NCBI RefSeq assembly: GCF_024168485.1
Contig: NZ_JALJVY010000010.1
Location: forward strand, 62,001 to 126,000
DNA length: 64,000 nucleotides
Direction of reading: 5' to 3'
DNA from: Sphingobium sp. OAS761
Lineage (GTDB): Bacteria > Pseudomonadota > Alphaproteobacteria > Sphingomonadales > Sphingomonadaceae
Shown one piece after another: positions 39,713-49,291 of the stretch (its first letter is position 1; each line of letters begins with the position of its first letter). A program made the translations under genes and the position numbers. A model generated the notes under the pieces. The model was not told where the DNA came from. It made no database searches and saw nothing but the letters and a program-made list of their open reading frames with translations.

Positions 39713-41630
39713 AGATGTCCATGGTAAGGGCTGCGGCCAGTCTTCGCCCGGGCAAGAGGGTATACCCCCCGCCGCCCGACACCTTCCAACCAAAGACATC
39801 CGTCACATTTTTGGCCTGAAGCCTCACCAGCGTCGGAATTCCGCCTATTGTTGTGCGATAGCGCGCGCCCAGATCGATAACCGCCTGCGCCGGCAAGGTC
39901 GCGCTGTTCGCGGCGTTAGCGACCTTCTCGCCCTCGTAAAGCAGATGCATGTCGAACGACAGCGCCGGCATGTCAGGCAGGCGATAGTCGAGATTGGCGT
40001 CGATGGTAAGGTTGGTGCGGCCGATCGGCTTTCTGCCCAGGCGCCCCTCATCGACGGCCTGTCCCGTCACGCGGGGACGCAGATAGACTGCGCCGATCAC
40101 CATGTTCATGCCGGCGAAGGGCTGACCGGCAAGGGAGGCTTCAAGGCCGCGATGCCGTACATCGCCCAGTGCGCGATAATAGCCGTCGCGGCTGTCGATG
40201 TCGAAATAGGGTTTGCGCAGGTCGAAGAGCGCCGCGACCAGCTTCATGCCGCCGGGCAGTTGCTGGCGCAGGCCGATTTCCTTTTGCCGCGTGCGCAGGG
40301 CAGGCAAGGCGAGGTTGCGGTTGACGGCGTTGGCGGGCGCCACGCCGCTTTCCTCCAGCCCGCGGGTCATCGCGCCGTAGAATGTCGTCGTCGCGGTGGG
40401 CGTGACGGCGATCGCCGCATTCCAGAGCCAGGGGCGATCATGCACCAGTTCGGCGGGAAGGCCGGGCTGCGCGACCGTCTTGCGATAATCGGCACGGGTG
40501 ATGCCCAGGTTGAATTCGCCGACACCGCGCCAGCGCGCTTCATAGCCTGCCGAGTAATTCATCTGCCGCACCCGGTCACGGGTCCGTTCGCCGAAGGCGA
40601 AGGCGGGCTGCGCCTGAGGATCGGGGACGCCGATCGTCGCCTCTCCCAGATCGATCGTGTCGAAGCCGCCATAGCGCGCTTCCGCCCTGCGTCCCCGTGC
40701 CGACAACAGCAGGCGGTGCACCAGCGCGCCACTGCCCAGGGTGCGGCTCAGCCGGGCCTCCCCCGAAGTCGATCGATTGCTCTGGTCCTGTCCGACCAAC
40801 AGCGTCGAACGGCCCAGCCCCTGCGCATCCACGCCGGAATAATAGGCGGACGCATAATCGTCTTTGGTGAAGCGGCTGTCGAACAGGCCCATGGCGATTT
40901 GCCACCGGCCCAGATTCGCCTTGATCGTGCCGCCGATATTGCGATTGTCGCCCGCCCAGTCGGCCCAGTCCTGCCCGAAATAGCGGCGGCGCCTGATGCG
41001 CGGCGGTGGCGCGCCGTCGGCCGTATAGATGACCGGCGCCTGCTCCTCGTCGCCATAGCGATAGCCCGCGACGAAGGCGGTGGCCTCCACCCCCCGAACG
41101 GGACGATAGCGCAGCACGCTGCCATAGCTGACGAACCAGGCGCTGGCGCCGCTGACATATTCGTCATCATAGAGGCCAAGGTCGAGATTGACGTCGAGCT
41201 TCTCCGTCACCGGCACAGCGGCGTCGATCACCAGGTCGGTGCCCAGATAGTCACCACTGTTGATTTGAACGCTGACAACCGGCTTGTCGCCGACCCGCCG
41301 GAGGTCGGCATCGACGATGCCCGTCGGCGCCGGGAAGGGATAGCCGAAGGATGTGAGGCCGACCCTGACCGTGGAGCCACGCACGATCACGTTGCTGATC
41401 TGGCCCGCCTTGTCGAAATAGAGGCCCTCGACCCGGTTGTTGCCGGCGTCGCTGGCCGAAAAACCCCGGACATTGCCGCTGGCGTAGATGCCGACAGAAT
41501 CGCTGCCGACGCTTTTTCCGAAGCCATCCTCCGCCTCACGCACCGCATTTTCGTCAGTACGCTGGGCGGTAGCGGGATGGCTCAACAGGAGGGCCGAAAG
41601 GATGAGAGGGCTGCTATGTTTTCCGATCAC
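39711..41630 (-). CDS. Divergent TonB-dependent receptor, second gene of the receptor pair
   Basis: The 639-residue protein has a signal peptide (about 1-22, ATAQ) and a barrel with TBDR features in its C-terminal half (LEASLAGQPFAGMNMVIGAVYLRP-like strands, VRLQAKNVTDVFGW). The plug region is unusual: the VLRGPxGxLYG signature is replaced by QISNVIVRGSTVRVGLTSFGYPFP. The last residue is isoleucine, not phenylalanine. Its start overlaps the stop of the upstream siderophore-type receptor by 4 nt (ATGA), so the two are made together. They may form a two-receptor system for one ligand. Confidence 0.82.
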   Translation of the reverse strand: MIGKHSSPLILSALLLSHPATAQRTDENAVREAEDGFGKSVGSDSVGIYASGNVRGFSASDAGNNRVEGLYFDKAGQISNVIVRGSTVRVGLTSFGYPFPAPTGIVDADLRRVGDKPVVSVQINSGDYLGTDLVIDAAVPVTEKLDVNLDLGLYDDEYVSGASAWFVSYGSVLRYRPVRGVEATAFVAGYRYGDEEQAPVIYTADGAPPPRIRRRRYFGQDWADWAGDNRNIGGTIKANLGRWQIAMGLFDSRFTKDDYASAYYSGVDAQGLGRSTLLVGQDQSNRSTSGEARLSRTLGSGALVHRLLLSARGRRAEARYGGFDTIDLGEATIGVPDPQAQPAFAFGERTRDRVRQMNYSAGYEARWRGVGEFNLGITRADYRKTVAQPGLPAELVHDRPWLWNAAIAVTPTATTTFYGAMTRGLEESGVAPANAVNRNLALPALRTRQKEIGLRQQLPGGMKLVAALFDLRKPYFDIDSRDGYYRALGDVRHRGLEASLAGQPFAGMNMVIGAVYLRPRVTGQAVDEGRLGRKPIGRTNLTIDANLDYRLPDMPALSFDMHLLYEGEKVANAANSATLPAQAVIDLGARYRTTIGGIPTLVRLQAKNVTDVFGWKVSGGGGYTLLPGRRLAAALTMDI

Positions 41631-43714
41631 AGCGACAGCACCAGTCTTCCGCGGACGGTGCGGGGCGTGCCGGGCGTGATCCAGACATTGCTGTAGCTGC
41701 TTTCCAGATAATAGGCGTCGAACAGGTTTTCCGCATCCAGACGCAGGCCGACATGCTTGCTGACCTGGTAAGAAAGGTTCAGGCGCGCGGTGACATAGTC
41801 GGGCAGTCGGAAACCGCTGTTCACGTCATCGCCGGGCCGTTCGCCGACATAGGTGAGACCCGCGCCCAGACCGATCGATCCGGGATTGGCGGCATCGGAC
41901 TGCCAGTGGCCATAAATGGCGCCGGAATGACGCGGGACGTTGCTGAGCGCCGATCCCAGCAGCGCGGGCCGCGTGTCCCTGGTCACTTCGGCATCGGTGT
42001 AGGCATAGACGGCGGTGAGATTGAACCGCTCATCGAGCGCATAATTGAGGTCGAACTCGAAGCCCCGGCTACGCGCTTCGCCAGCCGCGATTGAAAAGCC
42101 GCTGCTGGTGCCGTCGCTCACCAGCACATTCTTCTTGGTGATGCGGAAGAGCGACAGCGTGCCGGTCAGTTGCTTGTCGAGCAGGGCATATTTGACGCCG
42201 CCCTCCAGCGCCTCTCCGCGTTCCGGCGCATAAGGGTCCGAATTGGCATCGACGCCCTGATTGAAGCGGAAGGATCGCCCCCAACTGACATAGGCGGACA
42301 GCGACTGGCTGGGCGCGTAGGTGAAGGCCGCGCGCGGCGAGGTGACGGACGGGCTTTGCCGATCCACCGCCCCGCTGCGGTAGTTGTTGACGCGCTGGCG
42401 AATCCAGTCGTGCCGGACGCCGAGCAGCAGGCTGAAGCGGTCGTCGAGGGTCAGGAGATCCTGCGCATAGAGGCTCTCGCCACGCTGCTGCTCCAGCAGG
42501 TTCTGGTTGAGCGTCGCAACCGGCTTGGGCTGGCCGTAAACCGGATTGAAGATGTCAATGTCATAGGGATTGGCCGCCGTCGGGCTGAAGCGGTAGAAGA
42601 CGCGGCGCTGGTCATAGCGATAGGCATCGGCGCCGATCCGGATCTGGTGTCCGACACCACCCAGCGTGCGATTCGCGCTCAGTTCGATCCGGCCCGACAG
42701 ATCCTGCCAGTCATAATCGTGAATGCGCAACTGCCGCCGCAGGCGCGTGCCGACCAGCGCGCTGTTGTGCGTCGACTGACCCTGCATCACGCCGTCGCGA
42801 TATTGCACGCCGGCCTCCAGCGCCACGCCATCGGCAAGGTCGATCGTCACGCTGCCCTGATGCTGCCCCGTGCGCTGGAGCATCTGCCCATCATTGGGCT
42901 CACCCAGGAAGCGGCTGCGCGGCAGCGCCTTGCCATCGCGATTTACCGCGACAAGCCCGCGATCATGGGTGAAGTGCACCAGATTATATTCAAGCTGGTA
43001 GAGAAAGCGCACGCTCTCGCTCGGCTGCCAGGCGATCGAAGGGGCCAATAGCAGGCGGTCGCTTTCGTTGAAGTCCCGGAAACTGTCGCCCTGCTGATAG
43101 ACGGCGATCATCCGCGCCGAGATGGTCCCGGACGCGGGGCCGCCGAAATCGGCGCTGGCCCGGACCGTGTCGTAACTGGCGTAGGATAATTCGGTCGAGG
43201 CATGGAAATGGTCGAGCGGTGCCTTGGTGACGATGTTGATCGAACCGCCCGGTTCCCCCTTGCCCGACAGGGCGGAGGCCGGTCCCTTGAGCACCTGGAA
43301 GCTTTCGACCGTGGCGACGTCGCGCCGCGCGTTGAAGCCGCGATTGGCGTTGAAACGATTGAGCAGCAGGTCCGGTCCCTGGTTGATGTCGCCGGAAAAG
43401 CCGCGAATGGCATAGGCGTCCCATGCGCCGCCAAAGCTGTTCTGCCGCGCCATGCCGCCTGCGAGGTCGAACATCTGCGACAGGTCGGTAAAGCCTGCCT
43501 CGTCGATCAGATTGCTGCCAAGGATGCGCACATTTTGCGGAAGCAACAGGGGATCGACGACCAAGCCGTTGATGCTGGCGCTCGCCTCGCGCGAACCGGT
43601 GACGAGGATGTTGGGTTCGCTCTCACCCGGCACGGTTTGCTGCGCCAGTGCAGACGGCGCGATAGCGGAGATCGCAGACGCGAGCAGTGCGAACCGCAAA
43701 GAAAAAACAGTCAT
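41627..43714 (-). CDS. TonB-dependent siderophore-type receptor
   Basis: The 695-residue protein has a signal peptide (MTVFSLRFALLASAISA, cleavage after ALA), a plug domain with FQVLKGPASALSGKGEPGGSINIVTK and a barrel ending TVRGRLVLSL. This plug form is typical of FhuA/FoxA-like siderophore receptors. The start is chosen because AGGGGG lies just upstream. The promoter carries a zinc-type operator only 19 nt upstream of the start, so the likely ligand is a zinc-metallophore complex rather than iron. This is inferred from context. Confidence 0.88.
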   Translation of the reverse strand: MTVFSLRFALLASAISAIAPSALAQQTVPGESEPNILVTGSREASASINGLVVDPLLLPQNVRILGSNLIDEAGFTDLSQMFDLAGGMARQNSFGGAWDAYAIRGFSGDINQGPDLLLNRFNANRGFNARRDVATVESFQVLKGPASALSGKGEPGGSINIVTKAPLDHFHASTELSYASYDTVRASADFGGPASGTISARMIAVYQQGDSFRDFNESDRLLLAPSIAWQPSESVRFLYQLEYNLVHFTHDRGLVAVNRDGKALPRSRFLGEPNDGQMLQRTGQHQGSVTIDLADGVALEAGVQYRDGVMQGQSTHNSALVGTRLRRQLRIHDYDWQDLSGRIELSANRTLGGVGHQIRIGADAYRYDQRRVFYRFSPTAANPYDIDIFNPVYGQPKPVATLNQNLLEQQRGESLYAQDLLTLDDRFSLLLGVRHDWIRQRVNNYRSGAVDRQSPSVTSPRAAFTYAPSQSLSAYVSWGRSFRFNQGVDANSDPYAPERGEALEGGVKYALLDKQLTGTLSLFRITKKNVLVSDGTSSGFSIAAGEARSRGFEFDLNYALDERFNLTAVYAYTDAEVTRDTRPALLGSALSNVPRHSGAIYGHWQSDAANPGSIGLGAGLTYVGERPGDDVNSGFRLPDYVTARLNLSYQVSKHVGLRLDAENLFDAYYLESSYSNVWITPGTPRTVRGRLVLSL

Positions 43715-43732
43715 GATTGCCCCCTGTTGCGT

Positions 43733-43750
43733 CAATGATACACTATATCA
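43733..43750 (-). promoter_or_regulatory. Zinc-type operator S1 between the receptor pair and the ABC operon
   Basis: On the minus strand it reads TGATATAGTGTATCATTG, with inverted GATA/TATC arms. It covers a likely -10 (TATAGT) of the receptor promoter. It matches four other operators in this block at the invariant positions GATAT, T9, T11 and C14. It may also control the divergent ABC genes 120 bp to the right. Confidence 0.65.
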
Positions 43751-43795
43751 CTGATCGCTCGCCCTCTAAGGCGATGACCCAGCGCGCGCAACTGA

Positions 43796-43819
43796 AAATG
43801 TTATATCGTCCCATTGACA
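43796..43819 (+). promoter_or_regulatory. Possible second half-operator and -35 element before the ABC operon
   Basis: AAATGTTATATCG (43796-43808) resembles one arm of the zinc operator, since its reverse complement starts CGATATAACATT. It is followed by TTGACA at 43814-43819, a perfect -35 hexamer. A matching -10 is not clear. The call is tentative. Confidence 0.3.
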
Positions 43820-43870
43820 GATTGCTGCATTGGCGAAATGCTTTGGGGCAACAGCCAAGGAGCCTCATTC

Positions 43871-44608
43871 ATGTCCCTGACCGCAACCGGCCAGCGCATC
43901 CTCTTGTCCGACGTCAACCTCTCCTACGGTAACCATCCTGTGCTGCGCGGCCTCAGCCTGCATGTCGATGCCGGTGAGATCTATGCGCTGCTGGGCGGCA
44001 ATGGCGCAGGCAAATCGACGACCATGTCTGCGTTGCTGGGCTTTGCCCGGCCCGACAGCGGCACCGTGCTGGTCGCAGGCCATGATCCGGCAGCAGCGCC
44101 GGACAAGGCGCGAGAACAGATTGCCTATGTGCCCGAAAATGTCGCCCTCTATGAGCATCTGACGGCACGGGAAAACGCCGCCTATCTCTTGGCTCTGGCG
44201 GGCCGACAGCCGACTGGAGACGCCATCGATGGCGCGTTCGAAGCGACCGGCTTGCAGAATGCAGCCTGGGACAAGCGGCTTGGCGGCTTTTCCAAGGGGA
44301 TGCGGCAGAAGGTGGCGATCGCCATCGCCCTGCTGCGCGAAGTGCCGGTGCTATTGCTGGACGAACCGTCTTCCGGCCTCGACCCCCGCGCCACCGCCGA
44401 CTTCAACCGGCTGGTCCATGATGTCGCGCGCAAGGGCGCGGCGGTGCTGATGGTGACGCATGACCTGTTGTCGGCCGCCGACATCGCCGACCGCATCGGC
44501 TTTCTGGAGTCCGGCCGTATCGTCGATGAAGCGTCGGCGCAGGGCGAGGAACGGTTCGATGTGCGCGAATTGCACAGGAAATTCGCGCGCGAGGTGGTCG
44601 CCGCATGA
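43871..44608 (+). CDS. ABC transporter ATP-binding protein
   Basis: The 245-residue ATPase has Walker A GGNGAGKST (residues 42-50, K48), a signature loop GGFSKGMRQK in place of LSGGQ, and Walker B VLLLDEPSSGLDP. The GFSKGM signature is typical of ABC-2 exporters of the NosF/CcmA type rather than importers. The start at MSLTATGQ has AAGGAG upstream. It overlaps the first permease by 4 nt, and all three ABC genes form one unit divergent from the receptor pair. Confidence 0.92.
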   Translation: MSLTATGQRILLSDVNLSYGNHPVLRGLSLHVDAGEIYALLGGNGAGKSTTMSALLGFARPDSGTVLVAGHDPAAAPDKAREQIAYVPENVALYEHLTARENAAYLLALAGRQPTGDAIDGAFEATGLQNAAWDKRLGGFSKGMRQKVAIAIALLREVPVLLLDEPSSGLDPRATADFNRLVHDVARKGAAVLMVTHDLLSAADIADRIGFLESGRIVDEASAQGEERFDVRELHRKFAREVVAA

Positions 44609-46047
44609 GCGCCGTCAGCCTGATCGCGCGGGATGAATTGCGCCTGATGCGGCGCAATCGGGTCGCCGTCATCGCCTTTGCCCTGCTGGTTCTGCTGACG
44701 CTGGCGGCGGCGCTCATCAGTTGGTCCCACCAGCGCTCCATCGCCGAAACCCGCGCCCGCTTTCAGGCGCAGGCCAGCGAAGCGTTCGAGGCCCAGCCCG
44801 ATCGCCACCCGCACCGGATGGTCCATTATGGCAATTTCATCTTCCGCCCGCTGGGGCCGCTCGCCGCCTTCGATCCGGGCGTGGACGCCTTCACCGGCAA
44901 CAGCATGTTCCTGGAAGGCCATCGCCAGAACAGCGCCAATTTTGGCGATGTCCGCCAGTCCTCTCTGCTCGTCCGCTTCGGCCAGTTGACGCCGGCCTTC
45001 GTCTTGCAGGTGATCGCGCCGCTGCTGCTGATCTTCCTGGGCTATGGCGCGGTGGCACGCGAACGCGAACGCGGCACATTGCGCCAGATGCTGGCGCAGG
45101 GTGTGTCCGCCCGCGCATTGATCCTGGGCAAGCTGCTCGCGCTGGCCCTCGTAGCGGCGCTGGTCGGGCAGCCCGCGATGATCGCTTTCCTGCTGATCGC
45201 GGGGCAGCCCGGTGCGCTCGCCGGCCCCATGCTGGTGATCGCGCTCGGCTATGCCGCCTATCTGGCGCTCTGGGCGATCATCACCATCCTTGTTTCCGCG
45301 CTGGTCAGGCGCGGGCGCGATGCGCTTCTTGCTCTGCTGGCGCTGTGGGCGGTCCTCGTGATCCTGGTGCCACGGGTCGCGCCGGACGTGGCCTCGCAGG
45401 CGCACGCGCTGCCCACGCGGCTGGAGACCGACATTGCCATCGCGCATGACCTGCACAAGCTGGGCGACAGCCACAATCCCAACGACCCCTTCTTCACCGC
45501 GTTCAAGGAAAGGACGCTGCGCCAATATGGCGTGACGCGTATCGAAGATCTGCCGGTCAACTATAAAGGGCTGCTGGCGGTGGAGGGCGAAAAGCTGACA
45601 TCCAGGCTGTTCGACGATTATGCGAACCGCAGTTTCGCCGTCCAGCGGGCGCAGAGCGGGTTGAACGACGGGTTCGGCGTCGTCAGCCCCGCCATTGCGT
45701 TGCGACGCTTGTCGATGGCGGCGGCCGGCACCGACCTGGAAGGCCATCGCCGTTTCCTGACGCAGGCGGAAGCCTATCGCTATGACATGGTGCAGCGGCT
45801 GAACCGGCTTCAGGCCGATGCCGTGAGCTACGCCAATGACACCGCGAGCGACGCGGGCGCTGACCAGCGCAAGCGTATCTCCGCCGGGCACTGGCATGAA
45901 ATCCCGCCCTTCCGCTTCAAGTCCGCCGATGCCGCCGATCTGGTGAAGGCCAGCGTGCCCGGCCTTGGCCTGCTGCTTGGCTGGCTCATCCTCGCCGGGC
46001 TGGCCCTGCTGCCCGTCGCGCGTCATCTTCAGAAAGCCCGTTCATGA
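44605..46047 (+). CDS. ABC-2 type permease, DUF3526 family (first)
   Basis: The 480-residue permease has an N-terminal helix (about 20-42), a roughly 85-residue extracytoplasmic stretch, a cluster of helices (about 130-255), then a long periplasmic domain (about 260-445) and a final helix. This is the DUF3526 layout related to NosY. Such permeases export or extract substrates rather than import them. It overlaps its neighbours on both sides by 4 nt, so the three products are coupled. Confidence 0.85.
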   Translation: MSAVSLIARDELRLMRRNRVAVIAFALLVLLTLAAALISWSHQRSIAETRARFQAQASEAFEAQPDRHPHRMVHYGNFIFRPLGPLAAFDPGVDAFTGNSMFLEGHRQNSANFGDVRQSSLLVRFGQLTPAFVLQVIAPLLLIFLGYGAVARERERGTLRQMLAQGVSARALILGKLLALALVAALVGQPAMIAFLLIAGQPGALAGPMLVIALGYAAYLALWAIITILVSALVRRGRDALLALLALWAVLVILVPRVAPDVASQAHALPTRLETDIAIAHDLHKLGDSHNPNDPFFTAFKERTLRQYGVTRIEDLPVNYKGLLAVEGEKLTSRLFDDYANRSFAVQRAQSGLNDGFGVVSPAIALRRLSMAAAGTDLEGHRRFLTQAEAYRYDMVQRLNRLQADAVSYANDTASDAGADQRKRISAGHWHEIPPFRFKSADAADLVKASVPGLGLLLGWLILAGLALLPVARHLQKARS

Positions 46048-47294
46048 CCCTGATCGCCCACGAACTGCGCCTGCTGCTGCGGTCGCGCATGGCCGCGCTG
46101 GCGCTGCTGCTCGTCGCTCTTCTGTCCTGCGCCGCCGTGGTCGCGGGCATGGCCGAGATAGACCGCCAACGGGATGTCATCGCGCGTATCCAGCCCAAGC
46201 AGGCACAGGATATCGCCAGCATCGCCCAATGGGTGGACAAGGAAAAGGATGCAGGGAGCGCCGCCTATTACAGCTTCCATGCGACCTGGGACACGCCGGC
46301 GCCGCTGGCCTTCGCGGCGCTCGGCCTGCGCGATGTCGCGCCCTATATCCTGCGGGTCCGCGCGCTGGGGCTGGAAGCACAGCTTTACGACGGCGAGGCC
46401 TTCAACCCAGAGCTGGCTTTACCCGGCCGCTTCGATTTTGCGTTCGTTCTCGTTTATCTGACGCCGCTGTTCGTGATCGCGCTGTTTCACGACCTTGTGT
46501 CGGGCGAACGGGAAGCGGCACGACTGCGGATGCTGGACGCCCTGGCGGGATCGGGGCGTCATCTCTGGGCGCGCCGCGTGGGCTTGCGCGGCGGGTTGCT
46601 GTTCCTTGCACTTGCCCTGCCGCTCTCGATCGGCGCGATCCTGTCGCATGTGCCCGTCGGTCAGCTGCTGGCCGTGCTGGGTCTGGTCGCTCTTTACCTT
46701 GCTTTCTGGATCGGCGTCACGCTGCTGATCGGGCGTATGCGCTGGAGTTCGGTCGCCAATGCCGCGACGCTGGCGGGACTGTGGCTGGTGCTGACGCTGG
46801 TCCTGCCGACCATTGCCCATGTCGCGATCAACCGGGTGATCCCGGTCGGTCAGGGCGTCGAAATAAGCCTGGCCCAGCGGGAGGCGGTGAACCGCGCCTG
46901 GGACATTCCGCGCGAGGACACGATGCGCGCCTTCTACGCCAACCATCCCGAATGGAAGGACAGCCCGCCCCTGACGGCCGCCTTCCACTATAAATGGTAT
47001 CTCGCCTTTCATCAGGTGGGCGACGAAAGCGTTGCGAAGAAGGTCGCCGACTATCGGAACGCCATAGAGTCGCGCGACGCGGCCGCCCATGCCATCGGCT
47101 GGCTACTGCCTTCGGTCGGGGTTCAGTCCCTGCTCACTCGCCTGGCGGATACGGATATGCAGGCCCAACTCGCCTATCAGGACCGCATCCGCGCGTTCCA
47201 CAAGCGGTTGCGCAATTTTTACTATGGTTATCTGTTCACCGACAAACCCTTCGGTAAGGCCGACTTCGACAAGGCACCGAAGTTTGAAGGCTGA
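46044..47294 (+). CDS. ABC-2 type permease, DUF3526 family (second)
   Basis: The 416-residue protein has the same plan as the gene before it: an N-terminal helix (about 12-34), a periplasmic segment, a middle helix cluster (about 130-270) and a long C-terminal periplasmic domain. The final transmembrane helix seen in the first permease is not obvious. The two permeases and one ATPase would form a heterodimeric exporter. The gene ends 33 nt from the convergent hydrolase gene. The substrate is unknown; a metallophore or a periplasmic or outer-membrane component is a guess from the neighbours. Confidence 0.85.
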   Translation: MTLIAHELRLLLRSRMAALALLLVALLSCAAVVAGMAEIDRQRDVIARIQPKQAQDIASIAQWVDKEKDAGSAAYYSFHATWDTPAPLAFAALGLRDVAPYILRVRALGLEAQLYDGEAFNPELALPGRFDFAFVLVYLTPLFVIALFHDLVSGEREAARLRMLDALAGSGRHLWARRVGLRGGLLFLALALPLSIGAILSHVPVGQLLAVLGLVALYLAFWIGVTLLIGRMRWSSVANAATLAGLWLVLTLVLPTIAHVAINRVIPVGQGVEISLAQREAVNRAWDIPREDTMRAFYANHPEWKDSPPLTAAFHYKWYLAFHQVGDESVAKKVADYRNAIESRDAAAHAIGWLLPSVGVQSLLTRLADTDMQAQLAYQDRIRAFHKRLRNFYYGYLFTDKPFGKADFDKAPKFEG

Positions 47295-47327
47295 AGGGAG
47301 AGTGGGTGTAGGGCTTAAGCGCCGCCG

Positions 47328-49259
47328 CTAATCCTGGACGATCGGCAGCCAGACCGCGCTGGCCGCATCGCCGCCCCTGTGGATCGTCTCGGTCGCCTTC
47401 ACATAATCGGCGGGCTTGGCCTCCATGATCGAATCCACCCAGCTTTGCGGATTGCGGTCATAGAGCGGGAACAGGCTCGACTGCACCTGCACCATGATCT
47501 TGTGACCCGGCAGGAACACATGATCGACATTGGGCAGCGACCATTGGAAGGCATAGGTCTTGCCCGGCTCCAGCGGCGCGGGGGTGGAGAAGCCGTGGAC
47601 ATAGCGACCGCGGAAAATCTCGATGCCGATGCCAAGCTGGTAGCCCGCCATAACGGGGTTGGCCGCATTCTCCTGCGGATAGACGTCGATCAGCTTCACG
47701 ACGAAATCGCTGTCGCGACCGGTCGTTGCGGCCCGCAGGTCCACCTTGGGCGCGCCCTTGATGTGCACCGGCTTGTCGAGCACCCCGGTCGTGTAGCTCA
47801 GCACGTCCGGACGCCCGTCGACGAAACGCTGATCGTGCACCAGCCAGGTGCGCCATTCATCCCCCTGCATATGGACCGGGCGGGGCAGCATCGGCACGGG
47901 CTTGGCGGGGTCGGAGACATAGCTGTCGCTGCCCGTTTCCGGCTTGGTCCAGGACAGGCCGAAATTGCCGCCGAGGTAAAGCGGCGTCGGCGTGCCCGCC
48001 GGCCATTGCTGCGACACCTCCCACTGATTTGCGCCGGTCGCATAGGTCAGCACGGGAGGAGTAGTGCATGGCGGCGGATTGGATTTGAGATGGCAGTCCA
48101 GAAAAGGCTTCATGTACCGCGTGCGGAACTGCAGCCCCGTGTCGCCTTCCCATTGCAACGGGCCAAGGGCGCGGGCTTCATAATTAACCTGGCTATGCCG
48201 CCAGGGGCCGATGACGAGGCTGACCATGTCATTGGCCGCGTCCTGCTTTTCCAGCGCCCGGTAGACAGCCGGGGCGCCATAGCTGTCTTCCTGGTCCCAC
48301 TGGCCGACGACCAGCATGGTCGGAACCGTCAGCTTTCTCTTCTCCAGCAGCTTGTCGACCGCCTGCCCCTGCCACCATGCGTCATAGCTGGGATGCTCCA
48401 GCACCTTGCGCACCACCGGCAGGTCCAGCAGGCCGTATGCGCGGGCATAATCTGCCGCCGAACCCGCGTCCAGATAGGCGCTATATTCGTCGCCCGTCCC
48501 CTTGGGGACCGCCCCGCCCCCCTTCTTCACCGTCTGGCCCAGGTCATAGTCGAAGCCGAAGGTGCGGAACGCGCCGTTGTGGAACCAGTCGTCGCCCATC
48601 CACCCGTCGACCATCGGGCTTTGCGGCACCGCGGCCTTGAGCGCCGGATGCGGGTCGATCAACGCCATGAGCGACGTGAAGCCGAGATAGGAGGAGCCGG
48701 TTATGCCGACCTTCCCGTTGCTCTCCTTCACATTCTTCACCAGCCAGTCGATCGTGTCATAGGCGTCGGTGGCGTGATCGACCTTGGTCGGGTTGAGCGG
48801 GCCGCGCAGCGGGCGGTTCATGACATAATCGCCCTCCGACCCGTCGAGGCCACGCACGTCCTGATAGACCCGGATATAGCCGTCATTGACGAACTCCGCG
48901 TCCATTACGGGCAGGATCTCCTCGATCTTCTGGCTGCGGTTGCGGCTGGTCGATTTGTCGGCATTATAGGGCGTGCGGCTCAGCAGGATCGGCGCATCGC
49001 TCACGCCCTTGCGATACACGATGACGGTGTAGAGCTTCTTCCCGTCGCGCATCGGGATCATCACCACTTTGCGCACATAGTCGGCCTGCGGGCGAACCCA
49101 GTCATAGGCCTTGACCTGCTCGTTCATCATCGTGTCGGTCAATGGCGGCCGCTGCATCGGCGCTGCGGCGCCCCCCAGTACCCATCCGCAAAGGGACAGG
49201 CATAGTGCGCCGGCCAAGCGGTGACGAAAGGAAACTTTCAAACTGTTGTTATGCATCAT
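47328..49259 (-). CDS. Exported CocE/NonD-family (peptidase S15) hydrolase
   Basis: The 643-residue protein has a signal peptide (about residues 9-33), an alpha/beta hydrolase domain with the nucleophile in GITGSSYLGF (S190), and the C-terminal jelly-roll (X-Pro dipeptidyl-peptidase C-domain, about 400-640). Relatives cleave Xaa-Pro peptides, cocaine esters or glutaryl-7-ACA. The serine chemistry needs no metal. The start at MMHNNS is chosen with AAGGA 9 nt upstream; an ATG seven codons earlier is possible. It is the last gene of the probable operon that starts with the COG0523 GTPase. Confidence 0.87.
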   Translation of the reverse strand: MMHNNSLKVSFRHRLAGALCLSLCGWVLGGAAAPMQRPPLTDTMMNEQVKAYDWVRPQADYVRKVVMIPMRDGKKLYTVIVYRKGVSDAPILLSRTPYNADKSTSRNRSQKIEEILPVMDAEFVNDGYIRVYQDVRGLDGSEGDYVMNRPLRGPLNPTKVDHATDAYDTIDWLVKNVKESNGKVGITGSSYLGFTSLMALIDPHPALKAAVPQSPMVDGWMGDDWFHNGAFRTFGFDYDLGQTVKKGGGAVPKGTGDEYSAYLDAGSAADYARAYGLLDLPVVRKVLEHPSYDAWWQGQAVDKLLEKRKLTVPTMLVVGQWDQEDSYGAPAVYRALEKQDAANDMVSLVIGPWRHSQVNYEARALGPLQWEGDTGLQFRTRYMKPFLDCHLKSNPPPCTTPPVLTYATGANQWEVSQQWPAGTPTPLYLGGNFGLSWTKPETGSDSYVSDPAKPVPMLPRPVHMQGDEWRTWLVHDQRFVDGRPDVLSYTTGVLDKPVHIKGAPKVDLRAATTGRDSDFVVKLIDVYPQENAANPVMAGYQLGIGIEIFRGRYVHGFSTPAPLEPGKTYAFQWSLPNVDHVFLPGHKIMVQVQSSLFPLYDRNPQSWVDSIMEAKPADYVKATETIHRGGDAASAVWLPIVQD

Positions 49260-49291
49260 CTTTTGCTGTCCTTCCGTCACGATGCGCCATC

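Noticed and set aside
44182..49205. Long antisense frames opposite the ABC permeases (minus) and the S15 hydrolase (plus)
   Set aside because: Same reason: shadows of coding DNA in a GC-rich genome, with no recognisable domain.
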